Assembly: GCA_019449555.1 (NCBI GenBank)
Contig: JAGRPN010000166.1
Location: 1 to 33,509, forward strand
Direction of reading: 5' to 3'
DNA: 33,509 nucleotides
Origin: Ramlibacter sp.
GTDB lineage: Bacteria; Pseudomonadota; Gammaproteobacteria; Burkholderiales; Burkholderiaceae_C
The position numbers and the translations under genes were made by a program. Every line of letters begins with the position of its first letter. The first letter of the stretch is position 1. The notes beneath the pieces are model-generated. The model made no database searches and was not told the origin of the DNA. It was given only the letters and a program-made list of their open reading frames with translations. This document shows, piece after piece, positions 22,133 through 31,646 of this stretch.

Positions 22133-22936
22133 ATGTCGACCGCCATGGCCCAGACGCCCTCCTCCTCCGCGGCCAGCGGCGCGGCCACGAGCGAGCCAGC
22201 GGCGTCGGCGACCCCGGCATTCAGCCCGCTGTACCAGCAGATCAAGGGGCTGATCCTGCAAAGCATGCAGGAGGGCGAATGGAAACCCGGCGAGGCGATC
22301 CCGAGCGAGATGGAATTGGCGGCGCGCTTCCGGGTCAGTCAAGGCACCGTGCGCAAGGCGATCGATGAACTCGCGGCCGAAAACCTGGTCGTGCGGCGGC
22401 AGGGCAAGGGCACTTACGTCGCCACCCATGCCGAGCAGCACCTGCAATACCGCTTCCTCAAACTGATGCCCGACAGCGGCGATCGCGCCGGCGAGGGACC
22501 GGCCGAGCGAACCGTGCTGGAGTGCAAGCGCGTGCGCGCCACGGCCGAGGTCGCCCGGGCGCTCGCGCTGCGGGCCGGAGATGCCGTGGTCCAGGTGCGC
22601 AGGATCCTGTCGTTTCGTGGCGTGCCGACGATCCTCGAAGATCTCTGGCTGCCGGGGACGGCCTTCAAGGGCCTGAGCGCCGAGCAGATGACGGGCTACG
22701 TGGGTCCCACCTATGCGCTGTTCGAAATCGAGTTCGGGGTGCGCATGGTTCGCGCCGAAGAGAAGATCCGCGCCGTGGGCGCCGACTCCGCGCAGGCGGC
22801 GCTGCTGAACGTGGCGCAGGCAAGCCCTTTGCTCAGCGTCGAACGCATCGCATACACCTACAACGACGCGCCCATGGAGCTGCGGCGCGGGCTGTATCGC
22901 ACCGACACGCACCACTATCGCAACGAATTGAGCTAG
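22133..22936 (+). CDS. GntR-family (HutC/UTRA) transcriptional regulator
   Basis: The 267-residue DNA-binding protein has a winged helix at about residues 30-98 (FSPLYQQIKGLILQSM, IPSEMELAARFRVSQGTVRK, VVRRQGKGTYV). A UTRA-type effector domain (about 115-255) follows, with RILSFRGVPTILEDLWLPG and the end MELRRGLYRTDTHHYRNELS. The first 28 residues are a low-complexity Ala/Ser tail; the ATG at 22133 is used, but one at 22145 is possible. It stands between mdh (divergent) and sdhC (same strand, 125 nt on). This suggests a local regulator of the TCA genes, possibly sensing a dicarboxylate or other cycle intermediate; the effector is unknown. Confidence 0.88.
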   Translation: MSTAMAQTPSSSAASGAATSEPAASATPAFSPLYQQIKGLILQSMQEGEWKPGEAIPSEMELAARFRVSQGTVRKAIDELAAENLVVRRQGKGTYVATHAEQHLQYRFLKLMPDSGDRAGEGPAERTVLECKRVRATAEVARALALRAGDAVVQVRRILSFRGVPTILEDLWLPGTAFKGLSAEQMTGYVGPTYALFEIEFGVRMVRAEEKIRAVGADSAQAALLNVAQASPLLSVERIAYTYNDAPMELRRGLYRTDTHHYRNELS

Positions 22937-22937
22937 G

Positions 22938-22958
22938 CAGGTGGGCTTGACCCGCCTG
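22938..22958 (+). promoter_or_regulatory. Hairpin just after gntR
   Basis: CAGGTGGG and CCCGCCTG pair (one G-T) around a CTTGA loop, right after the gntR stop. There is no T-run, so it is at best a weak terminator or mRNA-end structure. Its loop side (GGGCTTGACCCG) also resembles part of the dispersed repeat. The rest of 22959-23061 probably holds the sdh promoter; TAGAAT at 22999-23004 is a possible -10 box without a good -35. Confidence 0.3.
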
Positions 22959-23061
22959 GCTGCGGGGTAAGGCTGTGTGTCAGCTTCATACGTTGCAATA
23001 GAATTTTCGATTCCTCGCAACCCGGACGACCGCTCATGCAACCAACGACAAAGGCCAAACC

Positions 23062-23496
23062 ATGACAGAGCTCGCGAAGAAGCGGCCGGAATTCCGCAAC
23101 ATCAACGCATTCACCGATCTGCCGGGTTACCGCCTGCCGGTCGCCGGCATCGTCTCGATCCTGCACCGCGTGAGCGGCGTGCTGATGTTCGTGCTGTTGC
23201 CGTTCATCATCTGGCTGTTCGACACCTCGCTGTCCTCCGAGATCTCGTTCGCGCGGTTCCGGTCCGCGTTCACGAGCGGCCTGGGGTTCTTGCCCGGCTG
23301 GTTCATCAAGCTGGTGGCGCTGGCCCTGATCTGGGCATATCTGCATCACTTCATCGCGGGCTTGCGGCATCTGTGGATGGACGTGAGCCACGCGGCCGTG
23401 AGCAAGGAGTTCGGCGCGAAGTCCGCCGTCTTCACCCTGGCCGCCAGCCTGCTGCTCACGCTCGCGCTGGGCCTGAAGCTGTTCGGTGTCTATTAA
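23062..23496 (+). CDS. sdhC: Succinate dehydrogenase cytochrome b556 subunit
   Basis: Membrane anchor of complex II, which helps hold heme b and the ubiquinone site. The 144 residues have three membrane segments (about 30-52, 82-103, 120-142). The quinone-site motif SILHRVSGV is at 32-40 and the heme-ligand region HHFIAGLRHLWMD at 95-107. AAAGG precedes the ATG at 23062. It heads sdhCDAB, with 25 nt to sdhD. Confidence 0.95.
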   Translation: MTELAKKRPEFRNINAFTDLPGYRLPVAGIVSILHRVSGVLMFVLLPFIIWLFDTSLSSEISFARFRSAFTSGLGFLPGWFIKLVALALIWAYLHHFIAGLRHLWMDVSHAAVSKEFGAKSAVFTLAASLLLTLALGLKLFGVY

Positions 23497-23521
23497 CCAC
23501 AACAAAAGAAGGACCCGAACC

Positions 23522-23887
23522 ATGACCGTGAACTACGGCTCCAGGCGCCTGGTGGTGGGCGCGCATTACGGCTTGCGCGACTGGCTCAGCCAGCGCGTCA
23601 CCGCCGCCCTGATGGCGATCTTCACCGTGATCGTGCTGGCGCAGGTGATCTTCTCGCGCGGCCCGATCGGCTACGACAAATGGGCCGGCATCTTCGCCGC
23701 GCAGTGGATGAAGGTACTCACCTTCACCGTTGCCGCCGCGCTGCTGTGGCATGTGTGGGTGGGAATGCGGGACGTGCTGATGGACTACGTCAAGCCCGTT
23801 TGGCTGCGCCTGGCGCTGCAGGTCTTCGCCATCGTGTGGCTCACGGCGTGTGCCGGCTGGGCCGTTCAAGTTCTCTGGAGACTCTGA
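23522..23887 (+). CDS. sdhD: Succinate dehydrogenase membrane anchor subunit
   Basis: Second hydrophobic anchor of complex II. The 121-residue protein has three membrane segments (about 25-45, 62-83, 95-118). SQRVTA (23-28) and HVWVGMRDVLMDYV (77-90), with His77 in the position of the heme ligand, mark the family. The ATG at 23522 is used because it begins the conserved MTVNYGSRRLVVGAHYGLRDW; a start at 23486 would overlap sdhC. It lies 4 nt before sdhA. Confidence 0.93.
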   Translation: MTVNYGSRRLVVGAHYGLRDWLSQRVTAALMAIFTVIVLAQVIFSRGPIGYDKWAGIFAAQWMKVLTFTVAAALLWHVWVGMRDVLMDYVKPVWLRLALQVFAIVWLTACAGWAVQVLWRL

Positions 23888-23891
23888 CCAA

Positions 23892-25700
23892 ATGGCGTAC
23901 ACGTCCAATAACATCACGCGGCGCAAATTCGACGTCGTCATCGTCGGCGCCGGCGGCTCGGGCATGCGCGCTTCCTTGCAGCTCGCGCGCGCCGGCCTGA
24001 ACGTGGCCGTGCTCTCCAAGGTGTTCCCCACCCGCTCGCACACCGTGGCGGCGCAAGGCGGCATCGGCGCCTCGCTGGGCAACATGAGCGAGGACAACTG
24101 GCATTACCACTTCTACGACACGGTCAAGGGCTCCGACTGGCTGGGCGACCAGGACGCGATCGAGTTCATGTGCCGCGAGGCGCCCAAGGTCGTGTACGAC
24201 CTGGAGCACATGGGGATGCCGTTCGACCGCAATCCGGACGGCACCATCTACCAGCGCCCGTTCGGCGGGCACACCGCCAATTACGGCGAGAAGCCGGTGC
24301 AGCGTGCCTGCGCCGCCGCGGACCGCACCGGCCATGCCATGCTGCACACGCTGTACCAGCAGAACGTCAAGGCCAAGACGAACTTCTTCGTCGAATGGAT
24401 GGCGCTCGACCTCATCCGCGACGCCGATGGCGACGTGCTGGGCGTGACGGCGCTGGAGATGGAAACCGGCGAGCTGCACTTGCTGGAAGCGAAGACGACG
24501 CTGCTGGCCACCGGCGGCGCCGGTCGCATCTTCGCGGCTTCCACCAATGCGTTCATCAACACCGGCGACGGCCTGGGCATGGCGGCGCGCGCCGGCATTC
24601 CGCTGGAGGACATGGAGTTCTGGCAATTCCACCCGACGGGTGTCGCCGGGGCCGGCGTGCTGCTGACGGAAGGCTGCCGCGGCGAGGGCGCCATCCTGCT
24701 CAACAGCCAGGGCGAGCGCTTCATGGAACGGTATGCGCCGGCCTACAAGGACCTCGCGCCGCGCGATTTCGTCTCGCGCTGCATGGGCCAGGAAATCCTC
24801 GAGGGCCGCGGCTGCGGTCCCAACAAGGACTACATCCACATGAAACTTGACCACCTGGGCGCCGAGACCATCCACAAGCGGCTGCCCTCGGTGTACGAGA
24901 TCGGCGTCAACTTCGCGAACGTGGACGTCACGCGCGAGCCGATCCCGGTGGTCCCGACGATCCATTACCAGATGGGCGGCATCCCGACCAACATCCACGG
25001 CCAGGTGGTGGCGCAAAAGGAAGGCGACGACAACGCGGTGGTCAATGGCCTGTACGCGGTCGGCGAATGTTCCTGCGTGAGCGTGCACGGCTCCAACCGG
25101 CTGGGGACTAACTCGCTGCTGGACCTGCTGGTGTTCGGTCGCGCGGCCGGTAACCACATCGTGGAATTCGCCGGGCGCAACCCGGAATTCAAGCCTTTGC
25201 CCGCCGACGCGGCCGACCAGGCGCTGGAGCGCCTGAACCGGCTCGAGACTCAGGCGGACGGCGAGTACGCGCAAGACGTGGCGAACGACATCCGCAGCGC
25301 CATGCAATTGCACGCAGGCGTGTTCCGCACCCAGGCCATGCTGGACGAAGGCGTACTCAGGATTGCGGCACTGCGCGAGCGGGTGAACGCGATCGGGCTG
25401 AAGGACAAGTCGCGTGTGTTCAACACCGCGCGGATCGAGGCGCTCGAAATCGACAACCTGATCGAGGCGGCCCAGGCAACCATCGTCGGCGCCGCCGCGC
25501 GGCACGAATGCCGCGGGGCGCATTTCGTGCGTGACTACGAGCATCCTGCCGATCACCCAACGGCCGCCCTGGGCCGCGACGACGCCCAATGGCTGAAGCA
25601 CAGCTTGTGGTACCGGGACGGGAACCGCCTTTCGTACAAGCCGGTGAGGACCCGGCCGCTCACGGTCGAGTCGATTGCGCCGGCCGTTCGTACTTTCTGA
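23892..25700 (+). CDS. sdhA: Succinate dehydrogenase flavoprotein subunit
   Basis: Catalytic subunit of complex II, oxidising succinate to fumarate. The 602 residues begin MAYTSNNITRRKFDVVIVGAG. The FAD-binding GAGGSGM is at 19-25, and the covalent-FAD histidine in TRSHTVAAQGGIG (His50). FHPTG and PTIHYQMGGIPTN form the active-site and capping elements, and ECSCVSVHGSNRLGTNSLLDL is near residues 393-413. The longer start at 23850 lies inside sdhD and is rejected. The spacing of 4 nt from sdhD and 64 nt to sdhB fits one operon. Confidence 0.97.
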   Translation: MAYTSNNITRRKFDVVIVGAGGSGMRASLQLARAGLNVAVLSKVFPTRSHTVAAQGGIGASLGNMSEDNWHYHFYDTVKGSDWLGDQDAIEFMCREAPKVVYDLEHMGMPFDRNPDGTIYQRPFGGHTANYGEKPVQRACAAADRTGHAMLHTLYQQNVKAKTNFFVEWMALDLIRDADGDVLGVTALEMETGELHLLEAKTTLLATGGAGRIFAASTNAFINTGDGLGMAARAGIPLEDMEFWQFHPTGVAGAGVLLTEGCRGEGAILLNSQGERFMERYAPAYKDLAPRDFVSRCMGQEILEGRGCGPNKDYIHMKLDHLGAETIHKRLPSVYEIGVNFANVDVTREPIPVVPTIHYQMGGIPTNIHGQVVAQKEGDDNAVVNGLYAVGECSCVSVHGSNRLGTNSLLDLLVFGRAAGNHIVEFAGRNPEFKPLPADAADQALERLNRLETQADGEYAQDVANDIRSAMQLHAGVFRTQAMLDEGVLRIAALRERVNAIGLKDKSRVFNTARIEALEIDNLIEAAQATIVGAAARHECRGAHFVRDYEHPADHPTAALGRDDAQWLKHSLWYRDGNRLSYKPVRTRPLTVESIAPAVRTF

Positions 25701-25764
25701 CTCAGCAGGTTCGCCCTGGGACGACCTTGGGCTGGCCGCCCTAATTGATGAAAAGGTAATCGAG

Positions 25765-26469
25765 ATGCAAAAACGCACCTTCCAGATCTATCGCTACGAT
25801 CCGGACAAGGACGCCAGGCCGTACATGCAGACCATCGAGGTCGAACTCGATGGCAGCGAACGGATGCTGCTGGACGCGCTCATGAAGTTGAAGGCGCAGG
25901 ACCCTACGTTGTCATTCCGCCGGTCCTGCCGCGAAGGGGTGTGCGGCTCGGACGCGATGAACATCAACGGAAAGAACGCGCTGGCATGCCTCACCAACAT
26001 GCGCACCCTGCCCGGCACCATCGTGCTCAAGCCGCTGCCCGGACTGCCCGTGATCCGCGACCTGATCGTGGACATGACGCTGTTCTTCAAGCAGTACAAC
26101 TCAATCAAGCCTTATTTGATCAATGACAATGTGCCTCCCGACAGGGAAAGGCTACAGTCCCCCGAAGAGCGCGAGGAGCTGAACGGCCTGTATGAATGCA
26201 TCCTGTGCGCCAGCTGCTCCACGAGCTGCCCGAGCTTCTGGTGGAACCCGGACAAGTTCGTCGGGCCGGCCGGCCTGCTCCAGGCTTATCGCTTCATCGC
26301 GGACAGCCGTGACGAGGCCACGGCCGAGCGGCTGGACAACCTGGAGGACCCGTACCGCCTGTTTCGCTGCCACACCATCATGAACTGTGTGGATGTGTGC
26401 CCGAAGGGACTCAATCCGACCATGGCGATTGGCAAAATAAAGGAATTGATGGTGCGGCGGGCCATCTGA
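25765..26469 (+). CDS. sdhB: Succinate dehydrogenase iron-sulfur subunit
   Basis: Electron-transfer subunit of complex II. The start at 25765 (MQKRTFQIYRYDPD), behind AAGGT, gives 234 residues; the frame is open back into sdhA but that extension is not conserved. The [2Fe-2S] ligands are Cys55, Cys60, Asp63 and Cys75, as in E. coli. The [4Fe-4S] and [3Fe-4S] ligands are in CILCASCSTSC (Cys145, 148, 151, 155) and CHTIMNCVDVCPKG (Cys202, 208, 212). All cluster ligands are intact. Confidence 0.97.
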   Translation: MQKRTFQIYRYDPDKDARPYMQTIEVELDGSERMLLDALMKLKAQDPTLSFRRSCREGVCGSDAMNINGKNALACLTNMRTLPGTIVLKPLPGLPVIRDLIVDMTLFFKQYNSIKPYLINDNVPPDRERLQSPEEREELNGLYECILCASCSTSCPSFWWNPDKFVGPAGLLQAYRFIADSRDEATAERLDNLEDPYRLFRCHTIMNCVDVCPKGLNPTMAIGKIKELMVRRAI

Positions 26470-26479
26470 CGGGTGATTT

Positions 26480-26749
26480 GTGGATGACGACGAACTTATC
26501 GACGCGAGGTCCCTCAGCAAGCTGAAGTGGCGCTGCCGCCGCGGGCTGCTCGAAAACGACCTGTTCATCGAGAGGTTCTTCGATCGCTACGGGGCCCGGC
26601 TGACGATGCGCCAGGCGGCGGCCCTGACCGAGTTGATGGATCTAGGAGACAACGACCTGCTGGACCTGCTGCTAAGGCGCCGGGAACCCGAAGGCGAGAT
26701 AAACAAAGGCGACGTGAGAGAAGTGCTTGTGATGCTGCGAAGCCAATGA
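26480..26749 (+). CDS. sdhE: FAD assembly factor for succinate dehydrogenase (SdhE/Sdh5 family)
   Basis: Small cytosolic protein that helps attach FAD covalently to SdhA. The 89 residues contain the family hallmark RRGLLENDLFIERFF (21-35), with the RGxxE core. The start is a GTG at 26480, 10 nt after the sdhB stop; no in-frame ATG is available before the conserved region. It lies between sdhB and gltA, so assembly factor and target enzyme are made from one operon. Confidence 0.93.
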   Translation: MDDDELIDARSLSKLKWRCRRGLLENDLFIERFFDRYGARLTMRQAAALTELMDLGDNDLLDLLLRRREPEGEINKGDVREVLVMLRSQ

Positions 26750-26802
26750 CCTTGGGGACAGACCTTCAGCTCTGGCCTCAGCCGATTAAGTAAGGAAACC
26801 AT

Positions 26803-28113
26803 ATGAAACTCGCTGACAACAAAGCCACACTGTCGTTCAGTAACGGCAGCCCCAACGTCGAATTACCCGTGTATCACGGCAGCGTCGGCCCGGATGTGAT
26901 CGACATCCGCAAGCTCTACGCGCAGACGGGCATGTTCACTTACGACCCGGGCTTCCTTTCGACGGCGGCCTGCCAGTCCGCCATCACGTACATCGATGGC
27001 GACAAGGGCGAGTTGCTCTACCGCGGCTACCCGATCGAGCAGCTGGCGACCAAGTGCGATTTCCTGGAAACCTGCCACCTGCTGCTGTACGGAGAGCTGC
27101 CGAACGCGCAAGCCAGGGAGAAGTTCAACCGCACCGTGACCATGCACACGATGGTCAATGAGCAGATGCAGTTCTTCCTGCGCGGCTTCCGGCGCGACGC
27201 CCACCCGATGGCGGTGATGACCGGCCTGGTCGGCGCGTTGTCGGCCTTCTATCACGACAGCACGGACATCAACAACCCGCAGCATCGCGAGATCGCCGCC
27301 ATCCGCCTGATCGCGAAGATGCCGACGCTGGTGGCCATGGCCTACAAGTACTCGATGGGCCAACCGTACATGTACCCGCAGAACCATCTGTCGTACACCG
27401 AAAACTTCATGCGCATGATGTTCGCCACGCCGTGCGAGGAGTACAAGCCGAACCCGGTACTGGTCCGCGCGCTCGACCGGATCTTCATCCTGCATGCCGA
27501 CCACGAACAGAACGCGTCGACATCGACTGTGCGCCTGTGCGGCAGCTCCGGCACCAACCCGTTTGCCGCCATCGCGGCCGGCGTGGCCTGCCTTTGGGGC
27601 CCGGCCCACGGCGGCGCCAACGAGGCGGCGCTGAACATGCTGTACGACATCCAGGCGCAGGGCGGCGTCGAAAAGGTCGGCGATTTCATCCGGCAGGTGA
27701 AGGACAAGAACTCCGGGGTCAAGCTGATGGGCTTCGGGCATCGGGTGTACAAGAACTACGACCCGCGCGCCAAGCTGATGCAGGAAACCTGCAAGGAAGT
27801 GCTGGGCGAACTGGGCCTGCACAACGACCCGCTGTTCAAGCTGGCCATGGCGCTGGAGAAGATCGCCCTGGAAGACGAGTACTTCGTTTCCCGCAAGCTC
27901 TACCCGAACGTCGACTTCTACTCCGGAATCGTGCAGCGTGCGATCGGCATCCCGGTGGCACTGTTCACCGCGATCTTCTCGTTGGCGCGGACCGTGGGCT
28001 GGATCGCCCAGCTCAACGAGATGATCGGCGACCCGGAATACAAGATTGGCCGCCCGCGCCAACTGTTCACTGGAGCCACCAGGCGCGACGTGCTGCCGCT
28101 CGCGCAGCGATAA
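26803..28113 (+). CDS. gltA: Citrate synthase (type II, hexameric)
   Basis: Condenses acetyl-CoA and oxaloacetate to citrate, the entry step of the TCA cycle. The 436 residues have the catalytic triad: GPAHGGANE (His269), [13 protein letters not shown] (His313) and NVDFYSG (Asp371). The N-terminal domain has the four-stranded start typical of the large Gram-negative, NADH-inhibited form ([21 protein letters not shown]). TAAGGAAA precedes the ATG. It is the last gene of the gntR/sdhCDABE/gltA series and ends in a strong terminator. Confidence 0.97.
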   Translation: MKLADNKATLSFSNGSPNVELPVYHGSVGPDVIDIRKLYAQTGMFTYDPGFLSTAACQSAITYIDGDKGELLYRGYPIEQLATKCDFLETCHLLLYGELPNAQAREKFNRTVTMHTMVNEQMQFFLRGFRRDAHPMAVMTGLVGALSAFYHDSTDINNPQHREIAAIRLIAKMPTLVAMAYKYSMGQPYMYPQNHLSYTENFMRMMFATPCEEYKPNPVLVRALDRIFILHADHEQNASTSTVRLCGSSGTNPFAAIAAGVACLWGPAHGGANEAALNMLYDIQAQGGVEKVGDFIRQVKDKNSGVKLMGFGHRVYKNYDPRAKLMQETCKEVLGELGLHNDPLFKLAMALEKIALEDEYFVSRKLYPNVDFYSGIVQRAIGIPVALFTAIFSLARTVGWIAQLNEMIGDPEYKIGRPRQLFTGATRRDVLPLAQR

Positions 28114-28140
28114 GAGACTGGCCAACGCGCCAGGTTCCCA

Positions 28141-28161
28141 GCCCGCTTCGGCGGGCTTTTT
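28141..28161 (+). terminator. Rho-independent terminator after gltA
   Basis: GCCCGC, loop TTCG and GCGGGC are followed by TTTTT, 27 nt after the gltA stop. The UUCG tetraloop with a GC stem is a classic strong terminator. It isolates the TCA operon from the lysR-leu genes. Confidence 0.95.
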
Positions 28162-28267
28162 CATTCCCGCACGGAAGGGCGGCCATCTCGTTCGACGAGG
28201 GCGAGCCGGCCTCCGTTGGGAGAAAATAGGGGCCAGCCATCGCAGGACGCGATGCCCGGAAGCCCGC

Positions 28268-29215
28268 TTGAAATCCTCCGAACGCAATTTCGCCCGCCGC
28301 ATCGACCTCACCTCGCTGCAGCTGTTCGTCGCAGTCTGCGAACTCGGCAGCATCGGCAAGGCGGCCGAGCGGGAGTTCATCGCGGCTTCCGCGGTGAGCA
28401 AGCGGCTGTCCGACCTGGAAGCGACGCTCGACACCACCCTGCTGTATCGCCACACCCGCGGCGTGAACCTGACGCCGGCCGGCGAAAGCCTGTTGCACCA
28501 TGCCCGCTCGGTGCTGTTCAGCCTCGACAAGATGCATGGCGAACTCAGCGAGTACGCCGACGGGGTGCGCGGCCACGTGCGCGTGCACGCCAGCATCTCT
28601 GCCATCGTGCAGTTCCTGCCCGAGGATCTGGGCCGCTTCATCCGCAGCAACCCCGAAGTGAAGATCGACCTGGAGGAGCATCTCTCGACGGAGATCGTCC
28701 GCGCGGTGCAGGAAGGCGCCGCCGACTTGGGAATCTGCAACACCGCCGTCCTGACGCAGGGGCACGAGCTGCAGACACGCCCGTACCGCGAAGACCAATT
28801 GGTGCTGATCGTGCCGCGGCGGCACCCGCTGGCCCGGCGCGGCGCGGTCGCCTTCGAGGACACGCTCGATTGCGACCACGTAGGCCTGCACTCCAACAGC
28901 TCGATCTACCTGGCCATGCGCGATGCCGCGGCGGCGGCCGGACGCGCCATCCGGCTGCGCATCCACGTCACCGGTCTGGACGCGATGTGCCGCATGATCC
29001 ACAACGGCCTGGGCGTCGGCGTGATGCCGCGCCGCGCCTTCGAATTGATGCACGGAGTGGGCGATCTGGCGAGCGTGCGGCTGACCGATGCATGGGCGCA
29101 CCGCAAGCTCGAACTCGCGGCCCGCGATTTCTCCACCCTGCCGGTCACCGCCCGATTGCTGGTCGATCATCTGGCCGCCCGCGCCGAAGCGGGCGTGGCA
29201 TTGGCCACCGAATAA
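28268..29215 (+). CDS. LysR-family transcriptional regulator
   Basis: A typical LysR protein, with an N-terminal winged helix ([47 protein letters not shown]; about 14-72). A periplasmic-binding-protein-like effector domain follows (about 97-310). The first conserved residues are reached from a TTG at 28268 behind CCGGAAG, giving 315 residues; no in-frame ATG fits better, so the start is uncertain by a few codons. It lies on the same strand as leuC with only 25 nt between, unusual for LysR genes, which are more often divergent from their targets. Leucine genes are the obvious candidate targets, but other LysR roles are possible. Confidence 0.85.
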   Translation: MKSSERNFARRIDLTSLQLFVAVCELGSIGKAAEREFIAASAVSKRLSDLEATLDTTLLYRHTRGVNLTPAGESLLHHARSVLFSLDKMHGELSEYADGVRGHVRVHASISAIVQFLPEDLGRFIRSNPEVKIDLEEHLSTEIVRAVQEGAADLGICNTAVLTQGHELQTRPYREDQLVLIVPRRHPLARRGAVAFEDTLDCDHVGLHSNSSIYLAMRDAAAAAGRAIRLRIHVTGLDAMCRMIHNGLGVGVMPRRAFELMHGVGDLASVRLTDAWAHRKLELAARDFSTLPVTARLLVDHLAARAEAGVALATE

Positions 29216-29240
29216 AATCGCCTCTCACAGGAAGTACACC

Positions 29241-30686
29241 ATGGCAACAATGATCCCGGCAGCGCAAGCGCGCACCCTGTACGACAAGATCTGGGACGAG
29301 CACGTCGTCCACACCGAGGAAGACGGCACCGCCATCCTCTATATCGACCGCCACCTGGTGCACGAAGTGACCAGTCCGCAGGCGTACGAAGGGCTGCGCC
29401 AGGCCGGGCGCAAGGTATGGCGCATCAGCTCGGTGGTGGCGACCGCGGACCACAACACGCCCACCACCGGCTGGGAACGGGGCTACGACGGCATCGACGA
29501 CCCGATCAGCAAGGAGCAGGTCACCACGCTGGACCGCAACATCGGCGAGTTCGGTTCGGCCGCGTACTTCCCGTTCCTGTCCAAGCGCCAGGGCATCGTG
29601 CACGTGATCGGCCCCGAGCAGGGCGCGACGCTCCCTGGGATGACGGTGGTCTGCGGCGACTCGCACACGTCGACCCATGGCGCATTCGGCGCGCTGGCGC
29701 ACGGCATCGGCACCAGCGAGGTCGAGCATGTGCTGGCCACGCAGACGCTGTTGGCCAAGAAGGCGAAGAACATGCTGATCAAGGTCGAGGGCAAGCTCGG
29801 CCGCGGCGTGACGGCAAAGGACATCGTGCTGGCCATCATCGGCAGGATCGGCACCGCCGGCGGCACCGGCTACACGATCGAGTTCGCGGGCTCGGCCATC
29901 CGTGCGCTCTCCGTGGAGGGCCGCATGACCGTGTGCAACATGGCGATCGAGGCCGGCGCGCGCGCGGGGCTGGTTGCCGTGGACGAAAAGACCATCGAGT
30001 ACGTCAAGGGCCGGCCGCTCGCGCCCAACGGCGTGGAATGGGAACAGGCGGCCGCTTACTGGCGCACCCTGCATTCCGATCCCGCAGCGAAGTTCGACAC
30101 GGTGGTCGAACTCGACGCATCGCGCATCATCCCGCAGGTGACGTGGGGCACCTCGCCGGAAATGGTGCTGGGCGTGGATGCGCGCGTTCCCGATCCCGAC
30201 AAGGAAAAAGATGCCAGCAAGCGCGGCGCCATCGAACGAGCGCTGACGTACATGGGGCTGGAACCCGGCAAGGCGCTTGCCGACATCTACGTGGACAAGG
30301 TGTTTATCGGCTCGTGCACGAACAGCCGCATCGAGGACATGCGCGAAGCCGCGGCCTTGGTGAAGAAACTCGGCCGCAAGGTGGCGAAGAACGTGAAGCT
30401 CGCGATGGTGGTGCCCGGCTCCGGCCTCGTGAAGGAACAGGCCGAGCGCGAAGGGCTGCACGAGATCTTCAAGGCAGCCGGTTTCGAGTGGCGCGAGCCG
30501 GGCTGCTCCATGTGCCTGGCCATGAACGCGGACCGGCTGGAGCCCGGCGAGCGCTGCGCCTCCACCAGCAACCGCAATTTCGAGGGCCGCCAGGGTGCCG
30601 GCGGCCGCACGCATCTGGTCAGCCCCGCCATGGCCGCAGCGGCAGCGGTTCATGGGCACTTTGTCGACGTCCGGCAATTTGCCTGA
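29241..30686 (+). CDS. leuC: 3-Isopropylmalate dehydratase large subunit
   Basis: [4Fe-4S] subunit of the isomerase of leucine biosynthesis, which interconverts 2- and 3-isopropylmalate with LeuD. From the ATG at 29241 (AGGAAG upstream) it has 481 residues, slightly above the usual ~470. Cluster cysteines are in [16 protein letters not shown] (Cys359) and [10 protein letters not shown] (Cys422, Cys425). [11 protein letters not shown] (67-77) and [12 protein letters not shown] are also signature segments. An in-frame start at 29088 lies inside the lysR gene and is rejected. It is followed by the entericidin-like gene and leuD. Confidence 0.96.
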   Translation: MATMIPAAQARTLYDKIWDEHVVHTEEDGTAILYIDRHLVHEVTSPQAYEGLRQAGRKVWRISSVVATADHNTPTTGWERGYDGIDDPISKEQVTTLDRNIGEFGSAAYFPFLSKRQGIVHVIGPEQGATLPGMTVVCGDSHTSTHGAFGALAHGIGTSEVEHVLATQTLLAKKAKNMLIKVEGKLGRGVTAKDIVLAIIGRIGTAGGTGYTIEFAGSAIRALSVEGRMTVCNMAIEAGARAGLVAVDEKTIEYVKGRPLAPNGVEWEQAAAYWRTLHSDPAAKFDTVVELDASRIIPQVTWGTSPEMVLGVDARVPDPDKEKDASKRGAIERALTYMGLEPGKALADIYVDKVFIGSCTNSRIEDMREAAALVKKLGRKVAKNVKLAMVVPGSGLVKEQAEREGLHEIFKAAGFEWREPGCSMCLAMNADRLEPGERCASTSNRNFEGRQGAGGRTHLVSPAMAAAAAVHGHFVDVRQFA

Positions 30687-30729
30687 CGCCGCCGGACCGC
30701 CGCGAAACATCCGTCAACAGGAGACCACA

Positions 30730-30861
30730 ATGAAAATAATCGCTGCCCTGCTCGCCTTGTCCTTCGCGCTGGCGCTGGCAGGCTGCAACACCCTGCGGGG
30801 CGCCGGCCAGGACATCCAGAAAGCCGGCTCGGCCATCGAGGACGCGGCGAAGAAAAAATAA
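30730..30861 (+). CDS. Entericidin-like small lipoprotein
   Basis: The 43-residue precursor has a signal peptide ending in a lipobox (ALALAGC, Cys19), so a lipid-anchored mature peptide of about 25 residues ([20 protein letters not shown]...) is expected. The amphipathic [19 protein letters not shown] pattern is that of the entericidin A/B family. E. coli entericidins form a toxin/antidote pair; here a single gene is present, so a toxin role is doubtful. CAGGAGA precedes the ATG. It is embedded between leuC (43 nt) and leuD (65 nt). Confidence 0.85.
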   Translation: MKIIAALLALSFALALAGCNTLRGAGQDIQKAGSAIEDAAKKK

Positions 30862-30926
30862 ACGTGTTTGCGGGACAGATCGCAGTAGCGCAGCGGCGCG
30901 CTCCGTACCCAACTAAACAGGTCAAT

Positions 30927-31577
30927 ATGCAGAAATTCACCAGTCACAAGGGCCTCGTCGCCCCGATGGATCGCGAGAACGTCGACACCGACGCGATCAT
31001 CCCCAAGCAGTTCCTGAAGTCCATCCGAAAGACGGGCTTCGGGCCGAACCTGTTCGACGAATGGCGCTACCTCGATCACGGCGAGCCGGGACAGGATCCC
31101 GCCACGCGCAAGCCCAATCCCGACTTCGTGCTGAACCAGCCGCGCTATCAGGGCGCGTCGATCCTGCTGGCGCGCAAGAACTTCGGTTGCGGTTCGTCCC
31201 GCGAGCATGCGCCGTGGGCGCTCGACCAGTACGGCTTCCGTGCGATCATCGCGCCCAGCTACGCCGACATCTTCTTCAACAACTGCTTCAAGAACGGGCT
31301 GCTGCCGATCGTGCTGCCCGAGCACCAGGTGGCGCAATTGTTCGACGAGGTGCACGCCTTTCCCGGCTACCAGCTGACGATCGACCTCGAACGGCAGGTC
31401 GTCGTCAAGCCCGCAGGCGAGGAGTTCGCGTTCGACGTCCAGCCGTTCCGCAAGTTCTGCCTCGCCAATGGCCTGGACGACATCGGCCTGACCTTGCGCC
31501 AGGCCGACAAGATCAGGGATTTCGAAGCGCGGCGGCTCGCGCAGAAGCCCTGGCTCGCCCATACGCTGGCTCCGTAG
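30927..31577 (+). CDS. leuD: 3-Isopropylmalate dehydratase small subunit
   Basis: Swivel-domain partner of LeuC in leucine biosynthesis. The 216 residues are normal length. The substrate-binding [15 protein letters not shown] lies near residues 87-101, and the N-terminal [15 protein letters not shown] is typical. It is separated from leuC by the small lipoprotein gene and followed after 69 nt by leuB. The 65 nt upstream have no strong ribosome-binding site (ACAGGTC about 6 nt before the ATG is the best). Confidence 0.96.
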   Translation: MQKFTSHKGLVAPMDRENVDTDAIIPKQFLKSIRKTGFGPNLFDEWRYLDHGEPGQDPATRKPNPDFVLNQPRYQGASILLARKNFGCGSSREHAPWALDQYGFRAIIAPSYADIFFNNCFKNGLLPIVLPEHQVAQLFDEVHAFPGYQLTIDLERQVVVKPAGEEFAFDVQPFRKFCLANGLDDIGLTLRQADKIRDFEARRLAQKPWLAHTLAP

Positions 31578-31646
31578 TCACTTTGGTCACTTCCTCACAC
31601 CAGCGGCGCCGTCCGTGCGGCGCGCTGCTACCGAAACCATAGCATC

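Noticed and set aside
22937-23061. A sigma-70 promoter for sdhC
   Set aside because: TAGAAT at 22999-23004 has no acceptable -35 partner, so no promoter feature is claimed.
23841-25778. 645-codon ORF antisense to sdhA
   Set aside because: sdhA has every catalytic motif; the antisense frame has none.
26863-28896. 677-codon ORF antisense to gltA and lysR
   Set aside because: It crosses two genuine genes and a strong terminator on the other strand; composition is that of an antisense shadow.
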